Assembly (NCBI GenBank): GCA_947452005.1
Contig: CANGBC010000002.1
Span: forward strand, 1 to 64,000
Source: Beijerinckiaceae bacterium
Lineage (GTDB): Bacteria; Pseudomonadota; Alphaproteobacteria; Rhizobiales; Beijerinckiaceae
Direction of reading: 5' to 3'
Length of the DNA stretch: 64,000 bases
Every line of letters starts with the position of its first letter. Position 1 is the stretch's first letter. The notes beneath the pieces were generated by a model. That model made no database searches. It worked only from the letters and a program-made list of their open reading frames with translations, and was not told where the DNA came from. The translations under genes were made by a program, and so were the position numbers. This document shows positions 26,735 through 35,249 of this stretch, in pieces.

Positions 26735-27748
26735 ATGTCCGACAAAATTCTCGGCGAAGTCGAAGCCACCTGCCTGCGCTTGCATGAAAAGGCGATTGAT
26801 GCCGACCATGTTGCGCCGTCTGTTGAAAAGATGCGCCTGCAACGCAACAAGGCTGACGATGTCATCGTCGAATTGCAGGCGGCTGCCGTGAACCCATCCG
26901 ATATCAAAGCTGCCATTGGCATGATGCCTTATGCCATTTTCCCGCGCACGCCGGGCCGCGATTATGCAGGCACGATTGTTGATGGACCCGCAGATCTCAT
27001 CGGCAAGCAGGTGTTCGGCTCGTCGGGTGATCTCGGCATTCGCCGCGATGGCACACATGCGAGCCATCTCGTCGTCGAAAAAGACGCGCTCGTGATGAAG
27101 CCCGACAATATTTCGATCTATGAAGCCGCTGGCATTGGCGTGCCTTTCGTCACCGCCATTGAAGGCTTCCGCCGCGCGGGCATGCCGAAGGCGGGTGAAA
27201 CGGTTCTCGTTATGGGCGTCAACGGCAAAGTTGGCCAAGCCGCAGCACAGATTGCTGCCTGGCAGGGCGCGCGCGTCATTGGCGCGGTGCGCAAGAGCGA
27301 GCCTTATGCGGGCTTCTCATCTGCACCTGTCGAGATCGTCGATAAATCCAAAGGCGATGTCGCCACCCAAGTGCGCGACATGACTGGCGGCAAGGGTGCG
27401 GACATTGTCTACAACACGGTCGGCGACCCCTATTTTCAGGATGCGCATAAGGCGCTGGCTATTCTTGGCTGCCAGATCCTGATCGCTGCTATCGACAAGA
27501 TCGTCCAGTTCAACATTTTCGAATTCTACCGCGGTCGCCACACCTATGTGGGCATTGACTCGCTGGCGCTGAATTCAGTCGCGACCGGTGCCGTGCTGCG
27601 CGAGCTTGGGCCCGGCTTTGCGGCTGGCAAGCTGAAGCCTTTTCCGATTGAAGAGCGCGCCATCTATGCGCTGAAGGATGCGGCATCCGCCTATGTCGCC
27701 GTTATGGGATCAGCGCGTGATCGCGTCATCTTCGATCCGAAGCGCTAA
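26735..27748 (+). CDS. MDR-family NAD(P)H oxidoreductase (zeta-crystallin-like)
   Basis: A 337-residue medium-chain reductase without the structural zinc cysteines. It has the GroES-like N-terminal part (AAAVNPSDIKAAIG, FPRTPGRDYAGTIV), the nucleotide loop VMGVNGKVGQAAAQIA, and GGKGADIVYNTVGD. Quinone or enoyl/enone reduction is likely. In this operon it may do the job usually done by maleylacetate reductase, although it is not of that iron-alcohol-dehydrogenase family. It begins 26 bases after the BKACE stop behind a GGAGAG site. Confidence 0.82.
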   Translation: MSDKILGEVEATCLRLHEKAIDADHVAPSVEKMRLQRNKADDVIVELQAAAVNPSDIKAAIGMMPYAIFPRTPGRDYAGTIVDGPADLIGKQVFGSSGDLGIRRDGTHASHLVVEKDALVMKPDNISIYEAAGIGVPFVTAIEGFRRAGMPKAGETVLVMGVNGKVGQAAAQIAAWQGARVIGAVRKSEPYAGFSSAPVEIVDKSKGDVATQVRDMTGGKGADIVYNTVGDPYFQDAHKALAILGCQILIAAIDKIVQFNIFEFYRGRHTYVGIDSLALNSVATGAVLRELGPGFAAGKLKPFPIEERAIYALKDAASAYVAVMGSARDRVIFDPKR

Positions 27749-27760
27749 GGGGCCATCAAC

Positions 27761-28111
27761 ATGCATGTGACACGCTTTTCGGAAGCTCCTGCTTATTATC
27801 CCGCCGCCCATTACGACATGCGCTGCCTGCGCTTGCAGGGGCGCGAGGCTGGACCTTCATCACAAATGTGGCTGGGCATGTCGCAAATTCTCCCCGGTGG
27901 ACACACGGACCCGGATGCCTCGCCGATGGAGAAAATCTATTTCGTCGTGGAAGGTGAACTGACGATTGAGACACCCGAAGGTGAAGTGGCGTTGAAGCCG
28001 CACGATTCCTGCCGCATCGCGCCCGGTGAATCGCGCACGTTGAAGAACAAAACCAATAAGCCGGTCATGGTTGTGCTCGCCATGGCATTAGAGCCAGCAA
28101 AGGCCGCTTGA
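27761..28111 (+). CDS. Small cupin-domain protein
   Basis: A 116-residue single cupin. Motif 1 is unusual (GGHTDPDASPMEKIYFVVEGELTIET), with one clear histidine and a glutamate, and motif 2 is LKPHDSCRIAPGESRTL, without the usual final histidine. Metal binding may therefore be altered or absent. It is the fifth gene of the operon, 12 bases after the reductase. An isomerase, lactonase-like or ligand-sensing role is possible; nothing in the sequence decides. Confidence 0.8.
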   Translation: MHVTRFSEAPAYYPAAHYDMRCLRLQGREAGPSSQMWLGMSQILPGGHTDPDASPMEKIYFVVEGELTIETPEGEVALKPHDSCRIAPGESRTLKNKTNKPVMVVLAMALEPAKAA

Positions 28112-28143
28112 GCAAAACGAAACGACACAGGGGAAGAAACGTC

Positions 28144-29148
28144 ATGATGCGTAAAATCGCTACAGCACTCGGCCTCGCCGCCGCCCTGCTCGCTGCCCCA
28201 GAAGGCGCACGCGCGCAAAGCGAAACCAAAATCGGCATCGGTTTTGGCGTCGGCTTTCTGCCGATGTTCATTGTCGATGACATGAAGCTCATCGAAAAGC
28301 ATGCCAAGGCCGCTGGCATTGAGACCAAGGCGACCTATCAGCGCTTCTCAGGATCAGCCGCCATGCAGGATGCTGTTCTGTCAGGCTCGGTTGATATCGG
28401 CGTCTATGGCGTCGCAGCCATGCTGATCGCATGGGACAAGGCCCGCAATTCACCTCAGCAGATTTTTGGGCTGGCAGGCGTCAATTCCTCGCCACTGGTG
28501 CTGGTCTCAAACAAGCTCGATGCGAAGTCGATTGAAGATCTGGCTGCCACCGACAAGATCGCCATGCCAGCACTCGTCTCGCCGCAAATGTATGCGCTGC
28601 AGATGATTGCCGAAAAGCGCTTTGGCAAAGGCAATCAGGACAAGATGAAGCCGCAGGTTGTGGCTCTGCCCCATCCTGAATCGCTCAACGCCATGCTGAC
28701 CGGTGGCACGGAAGTGAAAGCCTATTTCGCTACGCCACCCTTCACACAGCTCGTGCTCGACAGTGGCAAGGCGAAGGTGCTCACCTCGTCTGAAGAAGCC
28801 TATGGTGGCCGCTCGACCTTCCTCGCGGCAGGCGCCACGAAGAAATGGATCGATGCCAATCCGAAAATGGCGGGCGTGCTGATCAAGGCTTTGGAAGAAG
28901 CCAATGATGTGATCCGCAAAGATCCTGCCAAGGCGGCTGCCATCTATCTGAAGGCCGAGCCCTCCAAGCTCTTGGATGAAGCCAAGGTCACGGCCATGCT
29001 GAAAACCATGCCGGATGATTTCGGTGTTGCGCTGCATGGCGTGAAGACACTGGCCGACTTCATGGGCCGTACGGGCGGACTGAAGAACATCCCCACCAAA
29101 TGGCAGGATGTGGTCGTGCCTGACCTCGCCAACACAGCCAGCAATTAA
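28144..29148 (+). CDS. ABC transporter binding protein 1 (NitT/TauT, NMT1-like)
   Basis: A 334-residue precursor with a signal peptide (MMRKIATALGLAAALLAAPEGARA, cleaved about residue 24). The mature domain (KIGIGFGVGFLPMFIVDD, GSAAMQDAVLSGSVDIGVYG) is a type II periplasmic fold of the NMT1/SsuA group. The ATG at 28144 follows GGGGAAGAAA. The gene lies 32 bases after the cupin gene, so uptake and catabolism are linked. A strong terminator directly follows, and the ATPase and permease genes come after it. The ligand is probably an aromatic or other organic acid fed to the operon's enzymes. Confidence 0.87.
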   Translation: MMRKIATALGLAAALLAAPEGARAQSETKIGIGFGVGFLPMFIVDDMKLIEKHAKAAGIETKATYQRFSGSAAMQDAVLSGSVDIGVYGVAAMLIAWDKARNSPQQIFGLAGVNSSPLVLVSNKLDAKSIEDLAATDKIAMPALVSPQMYALQMIAEKRFGKGNQDKMKPQVVALPHPESLNAMLTGGTEVKAYFATPPFTQLVLDSGKAKVLTSSEEAYGGRSTFLAAGATKKWIDANPKMAGVLIKALEEANDVIRKDPAKAAAIYLKAEPSKLLDEAKVTAMLKTMPDDFGVALHGVKTLADFMGRTGGLKNIPTKWQDVVVPDLANTASN

Positions 29149-29156
29149 AAATATCA

Positions 29157-29188
29157 GGCCGGCCCGTAAAAGGGTCGGCCATTTTTTT
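29157..29188 (+). terminator. Terminator between binding protein and ATPase genes
   Basis: A 9-bp stem, GGCCGGCCC (29157-29165) with GGGTCGGCC (29172-29180), with one wobble pair, then ATTTTTTT. It sits between genes of one transporter, so it probably works as a partial terminator that raises binding protein over ATPase. Confidence 0.82.
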
Positions 29189-29197
29189 GGGGATGAA

Positions 29198-30004
29198 ATG
29201 GCTTTTGTGATGGATCAAGTTTCAGCCACAACCACTGGCGCGCCGCTGCTCAGCGTCGATGGCGTCACATTGCAATACAAGACGCCAGACCATCTGGTGA
29301 CAGCGACCTATCGCGTCAGCTTCGATATCCATCGTCATGAACGGCTGATCCTGCTCGGCCCGTCGGGCTGCGGCAAATCCACCATTTTGAAAGCCATGGC
29401 TGGCTTCCTGCAGCCGGTTGAAGGGCGCATCACACTGAAGGATCGCGTGATTGAAGGCCCCGGCCCCGACCGCATGATGGTGTTTCAGGAATTCGATCAA
29501 TTGCTGCCGTGGAAAACGGTCGTACAAAATGTCTCCTACCCGATGCTCGTCAACGGCATTGGTGCACAGGATGCCAAAGAGCGCGCACTCGATGCACTCG
29601 CCAAAGTGAACCTCTCCAAATTTGCGGACGCTTATCCGCATATGCTATCGGGCGGCATGAAACAGCGCGTCGCCATTGCGCGTGCCATGGCGATGAAGCC
29701 CGATGTGCTGTTGATGGATGAGCCCTATGCCGCGCTCGACGCGCTGACGCGGCGCAAGATGCAGGAAGAGCTTCTGCAACTCTGGGACGATATTGGCTTC
29801 ACGCTCGTCTTCGTCACCCATTCCATTGATGAGGCAGTTGTCATCGGCTCACGCATTGTCGTGCTCTCGCCCCATCCGGGCCAAGTGCGCGCCGAGATCA
29901 ATTGCGACCATCTGGGCCTTGATGAACGCACGAGCCCTGAATTTGCCGAGCTGACGGGGCGCATTTCGCACATGCTCTTCGACGGCCAAGACGTTGCGCA
30001 TTGA
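29198..30004 (+). CDS. ABC transporter ATPase (NitT/TauT type)
   Basis: A 268-residue ATP-binding subunit. It has Walker A GPSGCGKST, the Q-loop QEFDQLLPW, the signature LSGGMKQRVAIARA, Walker B VLLMDEPYAALD and the H-loop FVTHSIDEA. It drives import with the permease encoded 10 bases downstream. The ATG at 29198 (MAFVMDQVS) is preferred over earlier in-frame codons, which lie in the terminator. A second ATG at 29210 is possible. The regulatory C-terminus is short, like the SsuB/TauB group. Confidence 0.92.
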   Translation: MAFVMDQVSATTTGAPLLSVDGVTLQYKTPDHLVTATYRVSFDIHRHERLILLGPSGCGKSTILKAMAGFLQPVEGRITLKDRVIEGPGPDRMMVFQEFDQLLPWKTVVQNVSYPMLVNGIGAQDAKERALDALAKVNLSKFADAYPHMLSGGMKQRVAIARAMAMKPDVLLMDEPYAALDALTRRKMQEELLQLWDDIGFTLVFVTHSIDEAVVIGSRIVVLSPHPGQVRAEINCDHLGLDERTSPEFAELTGRISHMLFDGQDVAH

Positions 30005-30014
30005 GGGGCATGAC

Positions 30015-30896
30015 ATGAGCAAGACACGCTTCCCCCTCCCCCAGCGCGCGGAAATCGAATTCAACGTCACCGCACCCAAAGAACTCGGTGACGTTGCCAA
30101 GCCGCTTTCATTTATTGAGAAGCTCGCTGCCAATGGCGCGGTGCGGCGCGGCTTGATCCTTCTTGCTGTGGCTTTGATCTGGGAATTTTACGCGCGCTTT
30201 CTGGATAGCCCGCTCTCCTTCCCGACCTTCCTCGACACGCTGGAAGCGCTAAGCGATGGCTTTGCATCAGGCATCATTCCGGCGCGCCTGTCGGTGACTT
30301 TGCAGACACTCGTCATCGGCTATTTTATCGGACTGACCATTGCCGCAGTTCTGACAACGGTGGCAGTCACAAGCCGCATCGGCACGGATCTGCTCTCCAC
30401 CTTCACAGCCATGTTCAATCCGCTGCCTGCCATTGCGCTTCTGCCGCTGGCGCTTCTGTGGTTTGGCCTCGGCCGCCCTTCGCTCGTCTTTGTCATTGTG
30501 CATTCGGTGCTCTGGGCGGTCGCACTCAACATGCATTCGGGCTTTCTCTCGGTCTCAGAGACCTTGCGCATGGCAGGGCGCACCTTCGGCCTGAAGGGCC
30601 TGCGCTTTGTGTTTGGTATTCTGATCCCGGCTGCCTTCCCGGCCATTCTGGCGGGCCTGAAGATCGGCTGGGCCTTTGCCTGGCGCACACTGATCGCCGC
30701 CGAACTCGTCTTTGGCGTGTCGTCGGGCCAAGGCGGGTTGGGCTGGTATATTTTTGAAAAGCGCAACACGCTGGATACGGCTTCCGTCTTTGCGGGCCTG
30801 CTCACTGTCATGGCGGTTGGCCTCATTATTGAGGCGGTGATCTTCCGCTTGATCGAGGCCAAAACGGTTCGGCGCTGGGGCATGCAGCGCGGCTGA
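30015..30896 (+). CDS. ABC transporter permease (NitT/TauT type)
   Basis: A 293-residue inner-membrane permease with about six helices. The cytoplasmic EAA-like loop is SVSETLRMAGRTFGLKGLRF followed by ILIPAAFPAILAGLKIGWAF. The ATG at 30015 follows GAGGGG. It forms the importer channel with the ATPase encoded upstream. The N-terminal 35 residues are hydrophilic and extended. The second binding protein gene follows 49 bases later behind a GGAGG site. Confidence 0.9.
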   Translation: MSKTRFPLPQRAEIEFNVTAPKELGDVAKPLSFIEKLAANGAVRRGLILLAVALIWEFYARFLDSPLSFPTFLDTLEALSDGFASGIIPARLSVTLQTLVIGYFIGLTIAAVLTTVAVTSRIGTDLLSTFTAMFNPLPAIALLPLALLWFGLGRPSLVFVIVHSVLWAVALNMHSGFLSVSETLRMAGRTFGLKGLRFVFGILIPAAFPAILAGLKIGWAFAWRTLIAAELVFGVSSGQGGLGWYIFEKRNTLDTASVFAGLLTVMAVGLIIEAVIFRLIEAKTVRRWGMQRG

Positions 30897-30945
30897 AACA
30901 TCCATCACAACAACGAGCCCAAAAGGGCCGTCACTTCCGGAGGAC

Positions 30946-31947
30946 ATGAACATGGTCAGCATGAAATTTCTGCGCTCTGCACTGGTGGCGGGCTTCGCGC
31001 TCTCCGCAGGCCTTTCGGCATCCGCTGCCGAATTCAAAGTGGTCGCCTTTGCCGGCGCATCCAACTGGCCGTTCTGGATCGGTCAGGAAAAAGGCTTTTT
31101 CAAATTCAACAATGTCGAGCCCGCGCTCGACATCACGCCTAATTCCGTAGAAATGGCGAAGAACCTCTATAATGGCAAATATGATCTGGCATTAACCGCA
31201 ATTGACAACATCATTGCGTATAATGAAGGCCAAGGTGAATCCCCCGACGTGCCAGCCAATGCAGGCTTTGTGGCCTTGTTTGGTGTCGACAATGGCATGT
31301 TGAGCGTTATGGCCAAGTCAGACAATTCGACGATCAAAGATCTCAAAGGCAAGACGTTCTCCGTCGACGCCATGACAACGGGCTTTGCTTTTGTGCAGCG
31401 CGAAATGCTGAAGAAGAACGGCCTGACCGACGCCGATGTGAAATGGGTGAAGGTCGGCGGCGGTGCGCAGCGCCTCGAAGCTTTGCTCAAAGGTGAGCAA
31501 GATGCCACCCTGCTCAACGCCCCACTTGACCTTGCGGCAGAAGCCAAAGGCTTCAAGCGTCTGATCCGCGCGACTGAAGAGCTTGGCGCCTATCAAGGCA
31601 TTGTGGGGGCGGCCAAACGAGACAATGCCGAAAAAAATCGCGCTCAAATCGTTGCCTTCATCAAAGGCTTCAAGGAATCGGTGGGCTGGCTCACCGAGCC
31701 TGCCAATAAAGAAGAAGCGCTCGCCATCTTTTTGGCGCGTATGAAAGGTATGGACCGGCCAGCGGCTGAAAAAGCCTATGCCGTGCTGACGGATTCCAAG
31801 AGCGGCATTTATCGCGATCTGAAAATCAGCAGCGATGGGCTCAAAATGGTGATGCGTCTTCGCTCTGAATATGCTGAACCCAAAAAGAGCCTCGCGGATG
31901 CCAGTCGCTACACGGATGACAGCTATCTGACGGAAGCCAACAAATAA
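30946..31947 (+). CDS. ABC transporter binding protein 2 (NMT1-like)
   Basis: A 333-residue precursor with a signal peptide (MKFLRSALVAGFALSAGLSASA, cleaved about residue 27). The mature domain (EFKVVAFAGASNWPFWIGQE, NGKYDLALTAIDNIIAYNEG, LKGKTFSVDAMTTGFAFV) is an NMT1/THI5-type fold that differs from binding protein 1. Having two unlike binding proteins around one ATPase-permease pair suggests two ligands, or one protein recruited to another task. A GGAGG site precedes the start. A strong terminator ends the unit at 31981-32018. Confidence 0.87.
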   Translation: MNMVSMKFLRSALVAGFALSAGLSASAAEFKVVAFAGASNWPFWIGQEKGFFKFNNVEPALDITPNSVEMAKNLYNGKYDLALTAIDNIIAYNEGQGESPDVPANAGFVALFGVDNGMLSVMAKSDNSTIKDLKGKTFSVDAMTTGFAFVQREMLKKNGLTDADVKWVKVGGGAQRLEALLKGEQDATLLNAPLDLAAEAKGFKRLIRATEELGAYQGIVGAAKRDNAEKNRAQIVAFIKGFKESVGWLTEPANKEEALAIFLARMKGMDRPAAEKAYAVLTDSKSGIYRDLKISSDGLKMVMRLRSEYAEPKKSLADASRYTDDSYLTEANK

Positions 31948-31980
31948 GGCTGGACCGAAAATAGATTGTGTCATGACAGC

Positions 31981-32018
31981 GCGCGCCCGCCCAAAAGGCT
32001 GGCGCGCCTTGATTTTTT
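31981..32018 (+). terminator. Terminator ending the ABC transporter unit
   Basis: An 11-position GC-rich stem with one mismatch (31981-31991 with 31997-32007) and a C-plus-four-A loop, followed by CTTGATTTTTT. It closes the 24-32 kb catabolic and transport run. Confidence 0.8.
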
Positions 32019-32078
32019 ATGGACAAGCTTCAGCCACACTCATAGAAGCACAATCGTTCTCCACCAACGGAAACTTGA

Positions 32079-34208
32079 ATGAACAGGCTTCTGGACCAGA
32101 ACGATCTGCAGACGAAGTCCGCGCACAAGATGCCATCGCCGCCTCTTCGGCGTGCGCTGCTGCAGAGCGCCTTGATCGGCGCTTTGTTGGGGCTTGTGGC
32201 GCCCATGCAGGGAACGCCTTGGTTTGCGACCCCCCTTATCATCATCGCCTGTATCAGCGTGACCTTGGCGATCTATAAGGCCGGCGCTCGAACGCAGTCC
32301 ATCATTCACTTCATGTCTGATTTGCCCAAAGCGACGCGATTTCTGCTCGTCGCCTTTTTTGTGACATCCATCTTTGCGCTGGAATTGCGCTTTGATTTTG
32401 TGCCCAACAAATATGGCTTTCTGGAATTGCTGATCCCCGTTGCGTTTTTCGCCGTGTTCTTCAACGTCACAGGCGGATTGTTTTGCGCAGCCTTGACCAT
32501 TGCTTATGCCTTTCAGGCCTTGGCCCCGCCACGTTTCGCGCCTGTTCTGGAACCCGCCGTGTCTCATACGGGCGCGCTGCTGGCCTTCACCGGGGCAGCC
32601 ATCGCCAGCGCCGTGTTTTTTGCCCAGCAAGCACAGCATCTGCGCCAGCAGGCGCGAAGTGAACTTGACGCTCTGACCCAATCGCTGCGCTCAGCCAGTC
32701 AGCTTGTGCAGGGTGAAGCCGCACATTTCGCCCTGCGCTTCAAAACCCTCATTCTGCCTGCTTGTGCGATCATTCTGATCTACACATTCGTTTGGGCAAG
32801 CTTTGCGACGCTGTCGACCGGCGGCGGGCTACATGGCGACTCGCTGGAAGCATACGCTTGGGGCCGCGAATTCAGCTTTGGCTATTACAAGCATCCTCCC
32901 TTCTGGTCTTGGGTGGCGGGTGCCTGGTTTGCCGTTTTTCCAAAAACGAATTTTTCCTTCTGGTTCTTGAGTGAACTGAATGGCGCCATAGGCCTTGCTG
33001 GTGCCTGGGCCTTGATCGGACGATTTGCCAATCGGCGCATGCAGGTGCTGGGTGTGCTGCTGCTCATGCTGACGCCCTTCTACCAGTTCAATGCACAGCG
33101 CTTTAATGCCAATACAATCTTGCTCTCGATCTGGCCGTGGACGCTCTATTTCTTCGTGCGCTCGCTGGAGATGCGCCGCGTCTCGCACGCACTGATCTGC
33201 GGCGTGCTCGCGGGCATGGCCCTGCTGTCCAAATATTATGGCGCTATTCTGGTTGCGACCTGCTTTTTTGGCGCTCTCGCACATCCCTCGCGCAAAGACT
33301 ATTTCCGGTCCGCCGCACCTTACGTCTCGACAGCGGCCGCTTTCTTGATGTTTCTGCCGCATCTGCTCTGGCTTGTGAGGGATGGCTTTCAACCGCTCTT
33401 TTATCTGGCCGACCGCATCGACAAAGCAGACCGCGCCATCGCCAACCAATATTTTCAATTCATCCTCGGCAATGCTGGATTTTTCATTCTGCCTGCAGCT
33501 GTTCTGGCTTTGGCAAGATGGCGCGGTGGCGCCGCATCCACGCGGCCCCAGATCAGCAAGGTGCATGGCGCATCCTTTCTGCAAGTGCTCGCTTTCGCGC
33601 CCTTCGTTTTGACGCTCGTTGCAGGGACGGTCGGCCATACAGCGCTCGGCATTCCTTTTGCCGTGGCCATCTTGTCCCTCGTGCCGCCCTTGCTGGTGGT
33701 CTGGATCAATCCCTCACTTGATCTCGCATCACGCTATGCGCGCCGGACAGCTGGCGGCATTTTAGTTGCCTGTGCGCTGGCGGCGCCAGTTTTGCCATGG
33801 CTCTACCTGCGCTTTGATCAAAAGCAATATTCGCTGCCGCGCGATGAGGCGGCAGATTTTGGCATTGCGCTTTGGAAACAAGAGACCGGCCTGCCCCTGC
33901 GCACCGTCTCGGGCGAGCGCGATTTTGCCACCGCGACGACGTTCCGCTCGCGCGATAAGGTATCGGAATTCAACGCTTTCAACTTCCGTTGGTCACCCTG
34001 GGTGACAAAGCAAAGCCTGCACGATGGCGGCCTGCTCGCCATCTGCCGCTCGGCAGATGAAAATTGTAATGACAAAGCAAAGCTCTATACCGGCGCTGGC
34101 GCTAAGGTGGTGGAACAGTCGCTGCAACGCCAGATCTGGACGGCAACAGGTCTGCCGTTGAACATGACATTCTACATTATTCCGCCCGGTGCGATTTCTA
34201 ACAAGTGA
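32079..34208 (+). CDS. GT39-type glycosyltransferase with KdpD-like N-terminal membrane domain
   Basis: A 709-residue membrane protein. Residues about 220-709 are an ArnT/PMT-like GT-C glycosyltransferase: a first loop with HGDSLEAYAWG (Asp254, Glu257) and YYKHPPFWSW, then about ten helices. These enzymes move sugars from polyprenyl phosphate to lipid or protein on the outer face of the inner membrane. The first 182 residues are extra: about six hydrophobic segments ending in FFNVTGGLFCAALTIAYAFQ, then a charged coiled coil (about 183-215, AQQAQHLRQQARSELDALTQ). That pattern recalls the DUF4118 membrane module of KdpD-like kinases. The reading frame is continuous, so this is a real fusion. 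Confidence 0.8.
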   Translation: MNRLLDQNDLQTKSAHKMPSPPLRRALLQSALIGALLGLVAPMQGTPWFATPLIIIACISVTLAIYKAGARTQSIIHFMSDLPKATRFLLVAFFVTSIFALELRFDFVPNKYGFLELLIPVAFFAVFFNVTGGLFCAALTIAYAFQALAPPRFAPVLEPAVSHTGALLAFTGAAIASAVFFAQQAQHLRQQARSELDALTQSLRSASQLVQGEAAHFALRFKTLILPACAIILIYTFVWASFATLSTGGGLHGDSLEAYAWGREFSFGYYKHPPFWSWVAGAWFAVFPKTNFSFWFLSELNGAIGLAGAWALIGRFANRRMQVLGVLLLMLTPFYQFNAQRFNANTILLSIWPWTLYFFVRSLEMRRVSHALICGVLAGMALLSKYYGAILVATCFFGALAHPSRKDYFRSAAPYVSTAAAFLMFLPHLLWLVRDGFQPLFYLADRIDKADRAIANQYFQFILGNAGFFILPAAVLALARWRGGAASTRPQISKVHGASFLQVLAFAPFVLTLVAGTVGHTALGIPFAVAILSLVPPLLVVWINPSLDLASRYARRTAGGILVACALAAPVLPWLYLRFDQKQYSLPRDEAADFGIALWKQETGLPLRTVSGERDFATATTFRSRDKVSEFNAFNFRWSPWVTKQSLHDGGLLAICRSADENCNDKAKLYTGAGAKVVEQSLQRQIWTATGLPLNMTFYIIPPGAISNK

Positions 34209-34296
34209 TGCAGGCCTTTTTCTGCATACCGGCGCACTGTTATCGATAAAAAGTACTGCTTACAAAGTCCGCAGAAACCCCTATGAATGTCGTTAA

Positions 34297-35229
34297 ATGC
34301 GCATTCTTTTTATAGGCAACACCCGTATTGGCGACTTCATTCTCAGCAGCGGGTTGATTGCCCATTTGCTTGAAGCCTATCCCAATGCGCGCCTGACCAT
34401 TGCCTGTGGTTATACATGCGAGCCGCTGACGCGACATATTCCGCGCGTTGAGCGCGTGATCGCGATGCGCAAGACATCCTTCAATCGACATTGGCTAAAA
34501 CTCTGGCAGCAAGTCTGCGGCACGCATTGGGATCTGGTCATCGACCTGCGCAACAGCGCGGTCTCGCGCCTCGTGCGTAAAAACAAAGTCTATCGTCTCG
34601 TTCGCCCGATCGGCCTGCACAAGGTTGAAGAAGCCGCGCGCGTCTTGGGCCTCCGCCCTGCGCCCAACCCAAAAATCTGGATCGGTGAAGAGCACCGCGC
34701 CTATGCGCGCATGTTGATCCCGGATGGAATGGAAGTGATTGGCATTGGATCTGGCGCCAGCCATTTGTTCAAGCGCTGGCCCCCTGAGAATTTCGCTGAA
34801 CTCTGCACGCGCTTGATCGCGTCGGACGGGCTCTATCCAAATGCCAAGATCGCGGTCCTCGGCTCTCCCGATGAACGGGCTTTGGCGCAACCGATTTTTG
34901 ATCACTTGGCGCAAGACCAGGTTCTGGATCTGATGAAACGTGCCGATCTGCTGCAAGCTGCGGCCATTCTGGAACGCTGCGCGCTCTATATCGGCAATGA
35001 CAATGGACAGATGCATCTGTCGGCCGCGATGGGCGCAAAAACCATCGGGCTGTTTGGGCCTACGCCAACAGCGCTTTATCGGCTATGGGGCGAGAATTGC
35101 GGATTTGTATGCTCGCAGGTGCCGCAAGCCGAGCTGGCCGCGATTGAGAAGAAATTGGGACGGGATGCGCAGTGCTTGATGGAGGGCGTGGACGTCCGCC
35201 AAGCCCTGGCTGCCATCCGCACGCCTTAA
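34297..35229 (+). CDS. Glycosyltransferase family 9 (heptosyltransferase-like)
   Basis: A 310-residue GT-B enzyme. The N-terminus MRILFIGNTRIGDFILSSGL and the C-terminal donor-site block CALYIGNDNGQMHLSAAMGAKTIGLFGPTPT are the GT9 hallmarks; GIGSGASHLFKRWPPENFA lies between them. Relatives add heptose or other sugars to the lipopolysaccharide core. The local genes point to surface glycan work, but the sugar is unknown. It converges with the UDP-glucuronate decarboxylase gene, 20 bases apart, and no terminator is visible between them. Confidence 0.88.
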   Translation: MRILFIGNTRIGDFILSSGLIAHLLEAYPNARLTIACGYTCEPLTRHIPRVERVIAMRKTSFNRHWLKLWQQVCGTHWDLVIDLRNSAVSRLVRKNKVYRLVRPIGLHKVEEAARVLGLRPAPNPKIWIGEEHRAYARMLIPDGMEVIGIGSGASHLFKRWPPENFAELCTRLIASDGLYPNAKIAVLGSPDERALAQPIFDHLAQDQVLDLMKRADLLQAAAILERCALYIGNDNGQMHLSAAMGAKTIGLFGPTPTALYRLWGENCGFVCSQVPQAELAAIEKKLGRDAQCLMEGVDVRQALAAIRTP

Positions 35230-35249
35230 GCGAGCTGTGGCTACGCCTC

